From a virus, in IMG/VR virus record IMGVR_UViG_3300024339_000093, positions 1-22,141 of that record: a stretch of DNA of 22,141 nucleotides. The stretch is one strand, 5' to 3'. Every line of letters begins with the position of its first letter. Positions within the stretch are counted from its first letter, which is position 1. The translations under genes and the position numbers were made by a program. Below the pieces are notes generated by a model that did no database searches, had not been told where the DNA came from, and worked only from the letters and a program-made list of their open reading frames with translations. Shown here one piece after another: positions 1 to 8,250 of this stretch.

Positions 1-1126
1 ATGCATCATCAGCACTACCTAAATAAAGGCTATCTCGAATCATCTGAGGCAAAACCGAAACCGACAACAAAAGATCAGAGCCAGCCCCCCATAACGTATG
101 CTTTATCCCTTTCTTAGTAATGATAATTTCATGACCGGAATCTTTGTTGATAACGGGAGCATCATAAAACCCATGATCAAATGCATGAGACAAGGCATCT
201 TTTGTTGACTCGATTACCCCACTTTTTATATCTATAACTGGCGCATTCTCAGGAACACGACTTGCTGAATCAGGCAATTGCCACCGCTTCACTTTTGGGT
301 TCATCTTCGAGGGCTGCAGCACCAGCTTCGAGCGATCTGCCTTCAGAAGATCCGGCCTGAATACAATTATGGATTTGGTTAACTTGCTATCGGAGGGATT
401 GTGGCCTATATTGCCTTTAGAAACGTTGGTGGAGCGAGCTGTGTCATCTCCACTCTTTGAACTAATAGTGTCCGTCCTCGTATTAGTGGCGTTTCGTCCT
501 TCCTCCTTCTCAAAAGCAGTAAGCAGCCAAGTCTTTGCTGCACCATTCCAAGCAAGACGCACAGAGACAAAATGGTCATCAGTCTCTAACCTTATCCTAT
601 TCTTTGTTTTTGAAACAACAGACATGAACTGAAGGATTCTTGGCAGAGCATCAATCACTCCCGGATGGTATTTAACAAGTTTCGACAGCCCATAACCGTC
701 ACTTTTACCAGTACCTTCCTGACCCCAGACTAAGTCAATATCACCAATCTCAGGGTGATATAGGGCTGCGATAGCCTCACCATTACGCTCTTTTTTCAGC
801 CGCGCGATAGCACCAGCAGGATTATGCCGGTACTCACGGTGAATAGGGCCAAAATCACCATCAGCAGGCAATTGCCACCGCTTCACTTTTGAGTTCGTCT
901 TCGAGGGCTGCAGCACCAGCTTCGAGCGATCTGCCTTCAGAAGATCCGGCCTGAATACAATTATGGATTTGGTTAACTTGCTATCGGAGGGGTTGTGACC
1001 TATATTGTTAACACCTGTGGATGGTTGCGCTGCGAACGATTCGGACGTTTGCGAGACGCTACCTTCTGGTATTGCACTTGGCGCGGAGCGAACCTTCCAC
1101 ATGGTCTTAAAAGAAATAATACGCAT
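1..1126 (-). CDS. MuF-associated polymorphic toxin-like protein (PBECR1-type nuclease plus LPD3-like domain), 3' end cut off
   Basis: An open frame of 375 codons runs off the left edge. The start ATG overlaps the stop of the MuF gene (TAATG), so translation is probably coupled. Residues about 90-207 look like the phage Barnase-EndoU-ColicinE5/D-RelE-like nuclease family (PBECR1). Visible signatures are IHREYRHNPAGAI, GDIDLVWG, GLSKLVKYHP, ETDDHFVSVRL and KTWLLTAFEK. Residues about 297-375 resemble an LPD3-type domain (NKDSGHEIIITKKGIKHTL), which also occurs in the portal tail. A 47-residue linker is present twice, at residues 41-87 and 239-285, encoded by a 143-bp direct repeat. The family is thought to comprise RNA-cleaving toxins linked to phage head proteins. 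The function here is inferred. No immunity gene is visible; one could lie beyond the edge. Confidence 0.75.
   Translation of the reverse strand, partial: MRIISFKTMWKVRSAPSAIPEGSVSQTSESFAAQPSTGVNNIGHNPSDSKLTKSIIVFRPDLLKADRSKLVLQPSKTNSKVKRWQLPADGDFGPIHREYRHNPAGAIARLKKERNGEAIAALYHPEIGDIDLVWGQEGTGKSDGYGLSKLVKYHPGVIDALPRILQFMSVVSKTKNRIRLETDDHFVSVRLAWNGAAKTWLLTAFEKEEGRNATNTRTDTISSKSGDDTARSTNVSKGNIGHNPSDSKLTKSIIVFRPDLLKADRSKLVLQPSKMNPKVKRWQLPDSASRVPENAPVIDIKSGVIESTKDALSHAFDHGFYDAPVINKDSGHEIIITKKGIKHTLWGAGSDLLLSVSVLPQMIRDSLYLGSADDA
271..413. repeat. 143-bp direct repeat, copy 1 (within toxin-like gene)
   Basis: This matches 865-1007 with four mismatches in 143 bases (at 298, 303, 398 and 404), offset by 594 bp. 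The offset is a multiple of three, so both copies are read in the same frame. They encode the linker that precedes each toxin-type domain, ending in KVKRWQLP. Confidence 0.95.
865..1007. repeat. 143-bp direct repeat, copy 2 (within toxin-like gene)
   Basis: This is the partner of 271-413, about 97% identical and in frame. It encodes residues of about 41-87 of the minus-strand toxin-like protein, just before the PBECR1-type domain. Recombination between the copies would delete 594 bp and leave an intact frame that joins the N-terminus directly to the second domain. Confidence 0.95.
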
Positions 1127-3300
1127 TACTTTTTCCTTAAAATATTCTGAATGACCCGAGTGAACTCCGGGTCATGGTCTTTCTCAGGGATATCCAGACG
1201 AATCCAAGTCCCACGGCAATTGTGGACAACCACTCCCCCACGAATCACATAACTTTCATCATCATCAACCCCGAAGTTGTACAGCCTGCGATTCCTAACA
1301 TTTCTCCGAGTCACCTTTTCAACAGTCAAACTACCAAACTTGTACTCACCAGAATGGTTCATTGCCAATCTAGCAACAGACTCAGAAACTGCAGAAGGGT
1401 TACTTTTTGCAAAAGCGGCATCAAACCTCATAGTTGTCCAACCAAGATCACTCATTTCTGCATCACGCGCTTCATCCCTGCCAGCATTTAACCTCCCATG
1501 CCATGGCGCACCATCGATTTCTACACATATCATTTCATTAGGCAGTGCAATGTCTGCGAAAAAACGCTTAGGACGACCAAGCGAATCAACAGAATTTCTA
1601 ATTACGGGGTGCTGCAGAGATACCGATAACCCAAGTCTACTCAACATATCCCCAATATTTTTTTCAGATACAGAAGGGGTGTAGTTTTTTGTACCATTGG
1701 ATAATGCACTTTTCCTTCTAACCTCTGCTGTTTGCATGTGCGAGTACCCACGCTCTTTCATAACAGCTCTTCCTGAAGAGGTTAGCTCTCTACGCTGCTC
1801 CACAGTCAACTTACTCATTCGATGACAGTTTCCAGCAGAAGCGGCCTGTTTCGCCGCCTCAAGCGCAACTGGATCATTGGTTGAGAATTGATTTTTTCCA
1901 TTCTTCGGGTGGCATGCAGCAGAACAATAAGTCACATGGTCATGCTTAATATTTATGAACTCTTTTCCGCACGTAGGACATATCTTGCAGACAGCCACAA
2001 CGCTATCATTACAATTAATTTCACCAGCGGGAACCCACCCACGCTTAGTTAGAACCGGGTGCTCAGGTGTCATAGAAGGAATGCTACTTCTATTTTTGCC
2101 GTCAAAAGAGGCATGCAGCGTTACGACTTCCCCGGAATATATCTCGTCTTCCAGAACCCAATTCACCGCCCTAAACCTGCCTTTATGCGTCAGAACAAGA
2201 TCACCGATCATGATGTCGCTTATACATTTCCAGCCATCGGTCGTATAGATTGGGACCGTAGGATCAACAAAACAATGAGGGTGCACCGTTCCAGCAGGAA
2301 CCCACCAAGTCTCTGAGGCAGTACGGTCAACCATCCCCATCGGAGTGCGTTTGCGAGCAGCAGAAGACCGACCGACATTCGACTTGCCAATCCATACCTC
2401 CTTCGCGCCATCCTTATCACGCTTGGCAGGCGGTACTACGGTAAACACCAGCCCATCGATCGACCGACAGAACTTGCACGCACCGTCATACATCTCAAGA
2501 CGGCGTACCTTGGCCCCATCCGGCATAGAGGCAATGAACCCCTGCCCGAAATTCTCCCCCCCTTCAGTCAGAGCAATACGCCGCCAATCCCGGTTGAAAG
2601 TGCCGAAATCATCAAACAGTTTCGTTTGCAGAGAGGAGACCGCCTCAGCATGGGGGGTGCCGCTGAACTCGTCCTCCTGCCAGCCAATAACAGCCATACG
2701 CAACTTGGCCCGCACAGAGCTATGGAGGTTTGATACGTGTTCGGCGCACTTAATCTGACCGAAGCGGAGTGCCGCGTGCTGCGCTTTTTTCAACTGCACG
2801 CCCGCACGATAACCCCCTGCCTGATACGACACCTCAGCAACAAGGGCAGAAGCTGCAGCCTCGGAGATTTTATCCATCCGAGAGTTCACCCGCCCCATCA
2901 TCTGGGCCTTCGATACCAGCCATTCGGCCTCATCGATCAACACGTCCTCCGGGAGATACCGCTGGACGAGGTACTCCACAACCAGCATCCAGTCGTAGAG
3001 TTCGAACTTATTAGTCGGGAGGTTTTCGAGGTAGATTTTTACAGCCTGCAGCTCGGCACGTGACCAGCGAGGGTGAATATTTGGGGCTGTATCAACCGGC
3101 TTACGATCGCGCCCACGGTCACGGTGACCATTAATCCAATACATCAACTCCGACTGCAGGGAACCATGGCGGTCAAGGCCGTGATTTGTCCACTCCTCAA
3201 TAAGCTGCCGGATGAATGGAGATTCATGGGGTCGCCACACCCCGTCATCATCAAACGAATCGGCCTTGAGCAGATCAGAGGACAAGCAATGATCACACAT
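1126..3300 (-). CDS. MuF-type minor head/head morphogenesis protein interrupted by an intein
   Basis: This is a phage Mu gpF/SPP1 gp7-like minor capsid protein that acts at the portal during head assembly. The family motif near the C-terminus, HPHCRGTW, is split after HPH by a 352-residue intein. Splicing would leave an extein of about 372 residues. CKFCRSIDG and the helical region before it also fit the family. The ATG at 3300 overlaps the portal stop (TGATG) and has AAGGA six bases upstream. A GTG three bases earlier is possible but badly spaced. The position after portal is typical. The toxin-like gene starts on its stop codon. The N-terminus MCDHC is a possible metal-binding knuckle. The MuF call is strong; the splicing activity is inferred. 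Confidence 0.88.
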   Translation of the reverse strand: MCDHCLSSDLLKADSFDDDGVWRPHESPFIRQLIEEWTNHGLDRHGSLQSELMYWINGHRDRGRDRKPVDTAPNIHPRWSRAELQAVKIYLENLPTNKFELYDWMLVVEYLVQRYLPEDVLIDEAEWLVSKAQMMGRVNSRMDKISEAAASALVAEVSYQAGGYRAGVQLKKAQHAALRFGQIKCAEHVSNLHSSVRAKLRMAVIGWQEDEFSGTPHAEAVSSLQTKLFDDFGTFNRDWRRIALTEGGENFGQGFIASMPDGAKVRRLEMYDGACKFCRSIDGLVFTVVPPAKRDKDGAKEVWIGKSNVGRSSAARKRTPMGMVDRTASETWWVPAGTVHPHCFVDPTVPIYTTDGWKCISDIMIGDLVLTHKGRFRAVNWVLEDEIYSGEVVTLHASFDGKNRSSIPSMTPEHPVLTKRGWVPAGEINCNDSVVAVCKICPTCGKEFINIKHDHVTYCSAACHPKNGKNQFSTNDPVALEAAKQAASAGNCHRMSKLTVEQRRELTSSGRAVMKERGYSHMQTAEVRRKSALSNGTKNYTPSVSEKNIGDMLSRLGLSVSLQHPVIRNSVDSLGRPKRFFADIALPNEMICVEIDGAPWHGRLNAGRDEARDAEMSDLGWTTMRFDAAFAKSNPSAVSESVARLAMNHSGEYKFGSLTVEKVTRRNVRNRRLYNFGVDDDESYVIRGGVVVHNCRGTWIRLDIPEKDHDPEFTRVIQNILRKK
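1219..2274 (-). mobile_element. Intein with zinc-finger and Vsr/DUF559-like homing endonuclease
   Basis: The element covers residues 344-695, counted from the GTG at 3303. It begins with Cys (CFVDPTVPIYT) and ends in VVVHN followed by Cys, a normal splice junction. The HINT N-terminal block includes SDIMIGDLVLTHKGRFRAV, block B is TPEHPVLT, and the C-terminal block is DDESYVIRGGVVVHN. Between them lie a Cys-rich finger (CPTCGKEF then YCSAAC), a basic NUMOD-like stretch (NQFSTNDPVALEAAK), and a nuclease of the Vsr/DUF559 type with CVEIDGAPWHG, D/RD pairs and GWTTMRF. All key splicing residues (Cys1, block B Thr and His, penultimate His, terminal Asn, Cys+1) are present, so it should be splicing-competent. 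The nuclease also looks intact. Confidence 0.9.
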
Positions 3301-6143
3301 CACTTATCCTTCAGAATTAAATCGCGCTCATCGTCGGCGTTTTTGTCGTCCGCATCATCAGCATTGTCGGTGGTGTCTTTGGGATTATCAGCCTCCTGCG
3401 CACCCACAAAATGATGTTTTCCCGTAACCCGGTCCTTCAGGATAGCACCAGCCTCCCCATGGTCCACCACATCATAGCCACGCTCTGCCCTTTTCTTGTG
3501 GCCAAGGAACGAACCCCATGGAACGCCGACATTGCCGCTGTCGTGGGATACTGTGCAGCCGTCCTCACCATGTGCGAGCACGCGACCAGAACCAATACCT
3601 TGCTCGGGGTGGTTGAAGAAAATCTCATCATCAATACCAACCCCAAGATCATTGGCCTTCGCCAGAACATTATCACTGAGAGAGAAAAACATCTTACCGT
3701 CAGAGTCTCGTTGGACATCACGCAATAATTGGACTATATTGATATTAGACCTCAGTGCTTGAGCCGATGGATGCGTCCTCGGTGGCCCCTCTAAAGCGGG
3801 GGACTCGCTGGGGTCGTTTAATTCTATCGATGTGAGCGCATGCATGTTTTTTCTGCTCGCCCCATCAGTCAACTGATAATCCTTCACAGTCAACTTCACA
3901 CGATATAGCTTTCCTCCCATTTCAACAGAGGAGTAGAAGCGATGTACCGCTTTAACGTCCGAATTACCTTTGTTATCGGTATGAGATTCAGCCAACACAG
4001 CATGGCGAACAATATCTTCCGCTCCAGACAAAATCATCTTCAGGTCTGTAGACGTTTGCCCTTGCCACTTTGCGAGCTTCTTCCAATCTTGCCGAGTTAC
4101 AATAAACCCCCAGCCAGTATCATCGTTATGCACTCCATTCTTAGGCCATTTTTTCAAAAACGAAACAGCCTCAGAGCGTAACTCACGCAACCCCATATCA
4201 GTATTCTTTTTGCTGACAGAAATATTTACAACCTGAATGCTCTTTTTTTCAAGACCACTTCGCTCTCCGTAAGAGCAATACTTTCCGTCATCATCATGAC
4301 ACCCATTGGCCTTCAGTAGCCCGCCCTCGCCCCCCCGATCATCAAGAATGTCTGGCGAAACCACTCCAGAAGAGTCGGCTTTTCTAAGCGTTCCCGCCTC
4401 CTCTCCTCCTTCTCTACCATCGCCGCTCTCCGAGGGAACAGTCGCGCTTCCTCTGCCCGCATTACCGCTGCCTTTCTGCGACGAATCGCTCTCTTCTTTT
4501 TCCGAAGTTTTTTCGTGTGCATTTTCATCTTCTTCACCCTCCTGTTTGAAATCAGGATGCTGCTCTTCACCATCCAAATCAGCATCGTCCGGAACCTCCC
4601 CAGAAGCACCCTCTTCCGCACCCTCTTCCATCTGCTTTTCCTGCTGCCAGATAGTAGCCAAAGACGGATTGACAGGAGCCTCACCCCAACCCTCTTCTAA
4701 CGGCGCATACCCCTCTTGAGCACGCACCTCATTAACCGTGAGCACCGTCTTTTTCAGCTCGTGTTCTTTGTCCTGATCGGTATCGTCCATGCCGGTCCAG
4801 CGGAACACCCACTGCTCGCCAAACTCTTGGACTATGAAATCGGTATAGATGGACTCGAAATACCCCAACAGAGGCTTGAGTCCCTTATCCTTTGAATCTG
4901 CAATACGCTCGGCAGTATCGGACCCAGAAAGAGCAGACTTCGAAGAGCTAAACGACTCGAAATTAATCTCATCCGGGGCGATACCGTAGATGGCACAGAT
5001 CATCGAGGTCAGAAAAGTCATCCATTTAGAGAAGTACATCTCGTCGAACTCTTTACCGAAGTTCTCAAAAGATGCCTTCGACTCCTGATCCTTCGATATC
5101 ATGACGGGAAGAGTCCATGAGTTGTGCACACCCTTCACCATCGCATTCCAGTACCGCTTAAATGCCTGCAGGTCCGTCTCGTTGTATTCGCCAGACAAAT
5201 GCAGCATCCCCTTCGGGATCGCGTTATCAGAAAACCCCTTGATATTGAGAGTCATGGCATTAAGGAACCCGGTAACCACTCGGACCAGCAGCTCGGTCTC
5301 AGAGAGACCATAACCACCAGCATTTACATCACTACGGGGATTGCGAGGCTCGTAGATCAGATCTTCGAAACCATAGGCGGTGGAGATACGCCCCTGAATA
5401 ACCTGCAGGGCAAAAATATCTTCATCCCCCCGGTACCCTGTATCTGGACAAAGACGAATGGTCGCTCCATCAACAGCGTACAGGCCATCCAGCCCGAGCG
5501 AGCGATCGCGCTTGTACTCGGTCTCGATAGCCGCCGAATCCATAGACAATGTGTCACGAACCAGTTTAGCCATGAACGCACGCATATTGTCACGCTTGAG
5601 CCGCCTACGCTTGCGCGGATTGAACTCCCAGCCGTTATTCACCACGAACTGCTGCATCAGATTGACACTGCGCTTCTCGATATCTGTAATCTCGTGATCA
5701 GAATCCCGATGCCGGATAGCAAAACCGGTACCCTCTCGGGTCTCCTGAATGCGGCAAAATGCCTGCACCTGCCGAACCCGAGTCATAACAACCGCGCTCA
5801 ATACAGGAGTTTGGTCGACCATATTGCGCAACCCCTCAAATGTCATGGAACCGGGCCGCTCCATATAGTCACCCATCCGGGCCATCTGCCACTCATCCTG
5901 ATAAACCGACTGCATCCCCTTGTCTCCGGCATTTTTGGAGGGAAACGGGACGATGTTGGAGTATTCATTGGCCTTGAGAATATGAGGCTGTGAGGACATC
6001 TCTCTGTAAATCTCTTCAATCATCGGGGCCAAGCGAGCGACTTCAGAGCGGTCAACAGCAGCTTCCTGTATCTCGGACTGAGCATCAAAACGCTCATCCG
6101 CAGGAGCAGAATCATTAAAGGCGGTTCTTTGAGTATCGTTCAT
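3300..6143 (-). CDS. Phage portal protein with long C-terminal extension (LPD3-like and SH3-like domains)
   Basis: Residues about 95-500 form the portal core of the phage_portal family. Landmarks are DLIYEPRNPRSDVN (261-274), SETELLVRVVTGFLNA and YGIAPDEINF. Portals form the dodecameric ring through which DNA is packaged. At 947 residues this is much longer than the usual 400-550. After an acidic, low-complexity linker (about 505-600) comes a domain at 635-775 (DDTGWGFIVTRQDWKKL, VHRFYSSVEMGGKLYRVKLTV) that resembles LPD3-type polyvalent-protein domains and aligns by eye with the C-terminus of the toxin-like gene. A small beta-rich SH3-like module follows at about 830-915 (GRVLAHGEDGCTV, LGHKKRAE). 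The tail ends in Asp/Asn-rich sequence. The gene overlaps MuF by TGATG. The ribosome binding site is weak (GCGGA). Confidence 0.9.
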   Translation of the reverse strand: MNDTQRTAFNDSAPADERFDAQSEIQEAAVDRSEVARLAPMIEEIYREMSSQPHILKANEYSNIVPFPSKNAGDKGMQSVYQDEWQMARMGDYMERPGSMTFEGLRNMVDQTPVLSAVVMTRVRQVQAFCRIQETREGTGFAIRHRDSDHEITDIEKRSVNLMQQFVVNNGWEFNPRKRRRLKRDNMRAFMAKLVRDTLSMDSAAIETEYKRDRSLGLDGLYAVDGATIRLCPDTGYRGDEDIFALQVIQGRISTAYGFEDLIYEPRNPRSDVNAGGYGLSETELLVRVVTGFLNAMTLNIKGFSDNAIPKGMLHLSGEYNETDLQAFKRYWNAMVKGVHNSWTLPVMISKDQESKASFENFGKEFDEMYFSKWMTFLTSMICAIYGIAPDEINFESFSSSKSALSGSDTAERIADSKDKGLKPLLGYFESIYTDFIVQEFGEQWVFRWTGMDDTDQDKEHELKKTVLTVNEVRAQEGYAPLEEGWGEAPVNPSLATIWQQEKQMEEGAEEGASGEVPDDADLDGEEQHPDFKQEGEEDENAHEKTSEKEESDSSQKGSGNAGRGSATVPSESGDGREGGEEAGTLRKADSSGVVSPDILDDRGGEGGLLKANGCHDDDGKYCSYGERSGLEKKSIQVVNISVSKKNTDMGLRELRSEAVSFLKKWPKNGVHNDDTGWGFIVTRQDWKKLAKWQGQTSTDLKMILSGAEDIVRHAVLAESHTDNKGNSDVKAVHRFYSSVEMGGKLYRVKLTVKDYQLTDGASRKNMHALTSIELNDPSESPALEGPPRTHPSAQALRSNINIVQLLRDVQRDSDGKMFFSLSDNVLAKANDLGVGIDDEIFFNHPEQGIGSGRVLAHGEDGCTVSHDSGNVGVPWGSFLGHKKRAERGYDVVDHGEAGAILKDRVTGKHHFVGAQEADNPKDTTDNADDADDKNADDERDLILKDK

Positions 6144-6174
6144 TCCGCAAGGGTATCGTCACGACCCGAGGAAT

Positions 6175-6645
6175 TTAATCAACTACATAACGATGATAGT
6201 TTTCAACAAACTCCTGCTCGGTACCAGCACCATTTTTAGTGTTGTATACCTCCTTCCACATCTCAGCAAGACCCTCGACATCGTTCGCATTCGGCAGAGG
6301 CAAAGGGGATCTCCAGTACACAAGACGCGCGATTGATGTGGCATACGGTAGACTGCTGACAAGCATGAAATCCTGATCAAACCCCGAATACATAAATGAT
6401 GACACCTTCTCAGCTATATCCGGGCGGTATTTCAGATATTTATTCCAAACATCCCTGTTGGTCTTCGGCTCAATTTGAAACATCCCACAGGCAGGACCGC
6501 CACCAATCTGACGAAGGTACGTCCCCATTTGGGACTCTTGAGCAGCGGTGCCGAGCAACAGGTTCTCAGCTGCAGGAGACCACTTATCAAGGAACTTCAG
6601 AGTGGGACGAATAATCTGCTTTCTTAAGTGGGCACAGTGAATCAT
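6175..6645 (-). CDS. Virion-associated lytic transglycosylase-like protein
   Basis: This 157-residue protein resembles SLT/lysozyme-like phage structural enzymes that cut peptidoglycan during DNA entry. Visible features are AAQESQMGTYLRQIGGGPACGMFQIEP, quoted here by parts: the likely catalytic Glu in AAQES, the GGGPACGMFQ loop, and NRDVWNKYL. There is no signal peptide, so it is more likely carried in the virion or released through a holin elsewhere. The ATG at 6645 has GGAG six bases upstream. An in-frame ATG at 6657 lies before that site and is less likely. Its place just before portal suggests a head or tail-linked role, but an endolysin cannot be excluded. Confidence 0.65.
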   Translation of the reverse strand: MIHCAHLRKQIIRPTLKFLDKWSPAAENLLLGTAAQESQMGTYLRQIGGGPACGMFQIEPKTNRDVWNKYLKYRPDIAEKVSSFMYSGFDQDFMLVSSLPYATSIARLVYWRSPLPLPNANDVEGLAEMWKEVYNTKNGAGTEQEFVENYHRYVVD

Positions 6646-6855
6646 GGCGGTCTCCATAAAATAGAATCAAGGAGATACTTGCATCACGACCCACTAGCCC
6701 ATACCTCTGACCATACCTCTGACCACAAAGAACGCCCTTATTCGAGGGAGCAAAACAGGAAATACCAGACTGCGAAGAGAAGATTCCCGGAAGGAACGAT
6801 CAGGGAAAAGCAGATGAAAGGATCGCCTTATCACCACAAGAGTCACAAAAGGATG
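6646..6855 (-). other. Gap of about 210 bp with no supported gene
   Basis: It separates the ASCH-like gene from the lytic enzyme on the minus strand. A 19-codon frame beginning MTSFCDSCGDK starts on the ASCH stop (ATGA), and a 50-codon GTG-started Arg-rich frame overlaps it. Neither has enough support to be called a gene. It could hold a late promoter, but no convincing -35/-10 pair was seen. It contains a 12-bp tandem repeat. Confidence 0.5.
6699..6722. repeat. 12-bp tandem repeat, two copies
   Basis: CCATACCTCTGA occurs twice back to back, followed by a partial third unit CCA. It lies in the gap before the lytic enzyme gene. No function is evident. Confidence 0.85.
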
Positions 6856-7140
6856 TCATGCGGCACCAGAGACATCAATCGCGCAAACCAATGCAGGCTG
6901 ATTATTGAAATGTGGGTGAACAATCTCCCGGAGTGTGTAGCCCCGGTATGGCAAATCGATGACCGTAGAGGGACTCACTTTCTGGAAGGCACGATAGAGC
7001 CGAATCCCGGTGTAGCTGTTTTTATCCAGACTCTCCTGCCACTTTTCAGCCAAACGGAACTCCTCCCGCTTGGTACCCGCCCGAATCTCATCAAAATATC
7101 TGAACGTGAGATGGAGATGGAGAATTTTATCCTCAGACAC
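6856..7140 (-). CDS. ASCH-domain-like small phage protein
   Basis: The 94-residue protein has the pattern of ASCH-like folds: LHLTFRYFDEIRAGTKREEFR near the N-terminus, given here as LHLTFRYFDEI then AGTKREEFR, then a beta strand with LYRAF, and LPYRGY followed by IVHPHF. The conserved GTKxxExR segment is the usual nucleic-acid or nucleotide binding region of this superfamily. Its role in phages is not established. It starts with GTG overlapping the stop of the 52-residue gene upstream (TAGTG), so it is probably translationally coupled within the Dam-methylase cluster. Confidence 0.6.
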   Translation of the reverse strand: MSEDKILHLHLTFRYFDEIRAGTKREEFRLAEKWQESLDKNSYTGIRLYRAFQKVSPSTVIDLPYRGYTLREIVHPHFNNQPALVCAIDVSGAA

Positions 7141-7298
7141 TACAGCTTCCCCCGTTCAATCAAAATATCAGGAGAAACACCACACATCTCTGCCAATTCT
7201 CGGTAATCAGTAGGCATCCGGTTATAACGCCGCCTCCAGTAGAACCTTCGGATAGCACGCCACGGTGATGGGAACCCCACCAGCAAGAAATCAACCAT
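7140..7298 (-). CDS. 52-residue HTH-like small protein
   Basis: This small gene is locked between two others by overlapping codons: its ATG overlaps the stop of the Dam-like gene (TGATG) and its TAG overlaps the GTG of the ASCH-like gene. GGAGG lies 7 bases before the ATG. The N-terminal half is aromatic and Arg-rich (SPWRAIRRFYWRRRYNRM), the rest looks like a helix-turn-helix (DYRELAEMCGVSPDILIERG). Function unknown. The tight coupling on both sides is the main support for it being real. Confidence 0.65.
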   Translation of the reverse strand: MVDFLLVGFPSPWRAIRRFYWRRRYNRMPTDYRELAEMCGVSPDILIERGKL

Positions 7299-7798
7299 CA
7301 AACACCCTCCATAAAAACACCACGATCACGCAGCTTCCACAAAGCCTCAGAACACTCTTCACCGCAGGCAAACATTACGGTCCCGGCACCAGAACGACCC
7401 TTCTTGTGCTCGTTCTCAAGCCCCGGTACAAAATCAATTCGACCCGACAGAAACAGTGTCCTTTTCGCCTTCTTCATCGCCTCCTGACACCAAGAGGCAT
7501 CGGTACGACTGAATACCATGGCAATACCGTTGTTATGATCGAAAAACCGGCGCATCCAAAAGCTGGTATCGACACCGTATGGTGGATTCATCCAGACCCG
7601 ACCAAACCACTCCTTCTGCAGCCCGTTATCAAAAACGGTGTACTTGGTGGTGGCAGGAATGAAAGACTCCATATCGTAGGGAGAAGCCGGATCAAGATCG
7701 AATTGCAACCCCAGCTCATCGAATACCCACGCAGGCGTATACCATTCAACACTCTTTCTTGCGTGCATCTTGCGGGAGACACCAAACATTCCGCTCAT
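7298..7798 (-). CDS. Phage DNA N6-adenine methyltransferase (Dam family of phages)
   Basis: The 166-residue protein matches the phage DNA N-6-adenine-methyltransferase family: VEWYTPAWVFDELG at the N-terminus, FDLDPASP, and the catalytic WMNPPYG, with a later GRIDFVPG segment. The family methylates adenine and commonly protects phage DNA from host restriction. The chosen ATG at 7798 overlaps the upstream stop (ATGA). The frame extends further upstream to 7891, but that part overlaps the preceding gene and is not conserved-looking. It is the second methyltransferase in the operon, alongside the ParB-fused enzyme. Confidence 0.85.
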   Translation of the reverse strand: MSGMFGVSRKMHARKSVEWYTPAWVFDELGLQFDLDPASPYDMESFIPATTKYTVFDNGLQKEWFGRVWMNPPYGVDTSFWMRRFFDHNNGIAMVFSRTDASWCQEAMKKAKRTLFLSGRIDFVPGLENEHKKGRSGAGTVMFACGEECSEALWKLRDRGVFMEGV

Positions 7799-8250
7799 TT
7801 CTCGAATAGACCCACAACCTTGCGGTAGATGTCCTTTATAGAGACCCATGAAATCGGTACAGACAGGGAGTAATCTCCCGCCCCACCGCACTCCTCACAA
7901 AACTCACCATCAATCACCCCCGAATCGCAATGCTCGCAAGCCAATATTACAGTTTCCTTAAACTCTCCGGAGAGAGCCTTTTTTGCACCATTTTCAGCCG
8001 TTAACTCGGACGGCAAAACAGTGTGGCTATCGGGCACCCGAAACCAACCCATGCGATTGGCAGCGTGCTCTTCCAGAGAGGAGAGGTCACCGTCAATACT
8101 GGTGATCCAGACATAAACATCAGGAGGAAGTATTTTTAGTAGTTTTGTGATGGCGAACTCATCCGCATCATCACTGCGAATAATCAGAATAGATCCGGGC
8201 TTCAGGGCAGAGGGATCAATCACAGAGGCATTATCTAAAATATTACTCAT
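7795..8250 (-). CDS. Hypothetical protein with C-terminal zinc ribbon
   Basis: 151 residues, not recognised. The N-terminal half is a possible Rossmann-like alpha/beta segment (SILIIRSDDADEFAITKLLK, DVYVWITSIDGDLSSLE). The C-terminal third has paired CEHC and CEEC knuckles with GGAG after them, as in DnaJ-type zinc ribbons. It overlaps the 81-residue gene upstream by 8 bases and the Dam-like gene downstream by ATGA. Confidence 0.65.
   Translation of the reverse strand: MSNILDNASVIDPSALKPGSILIIRSDDADEFAITKLLKILPPDVYVWITSIDGDLSSLEEHAANRMGWFRVPDSHTVLPSELTAENGAKKALSGEFKETVILACEHCDSGVIDGEFCEECGGAGDYSLSVPISWVSIKDIYRKVVGLFEK

Noticed and set aside
369-632. 87-codon plus-strand frame at the left edge
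   Set aside because: Antisense to the toxin-like gene, whose 375 codons include family motifs and the in-frame repeat.
5124-5993. 289-codon open frame on the plus strand
   Set aside because: It is antisense to the portal core, has no ribosome binding site and no recognisable domain; the portal frame has clear family motifs.
6628-7206. 192-codon plus-strand frame
   Set aside because: Antisense to the ASCH-like gene and a gap; composition is His/Arg-rich and unlike a folded protein.
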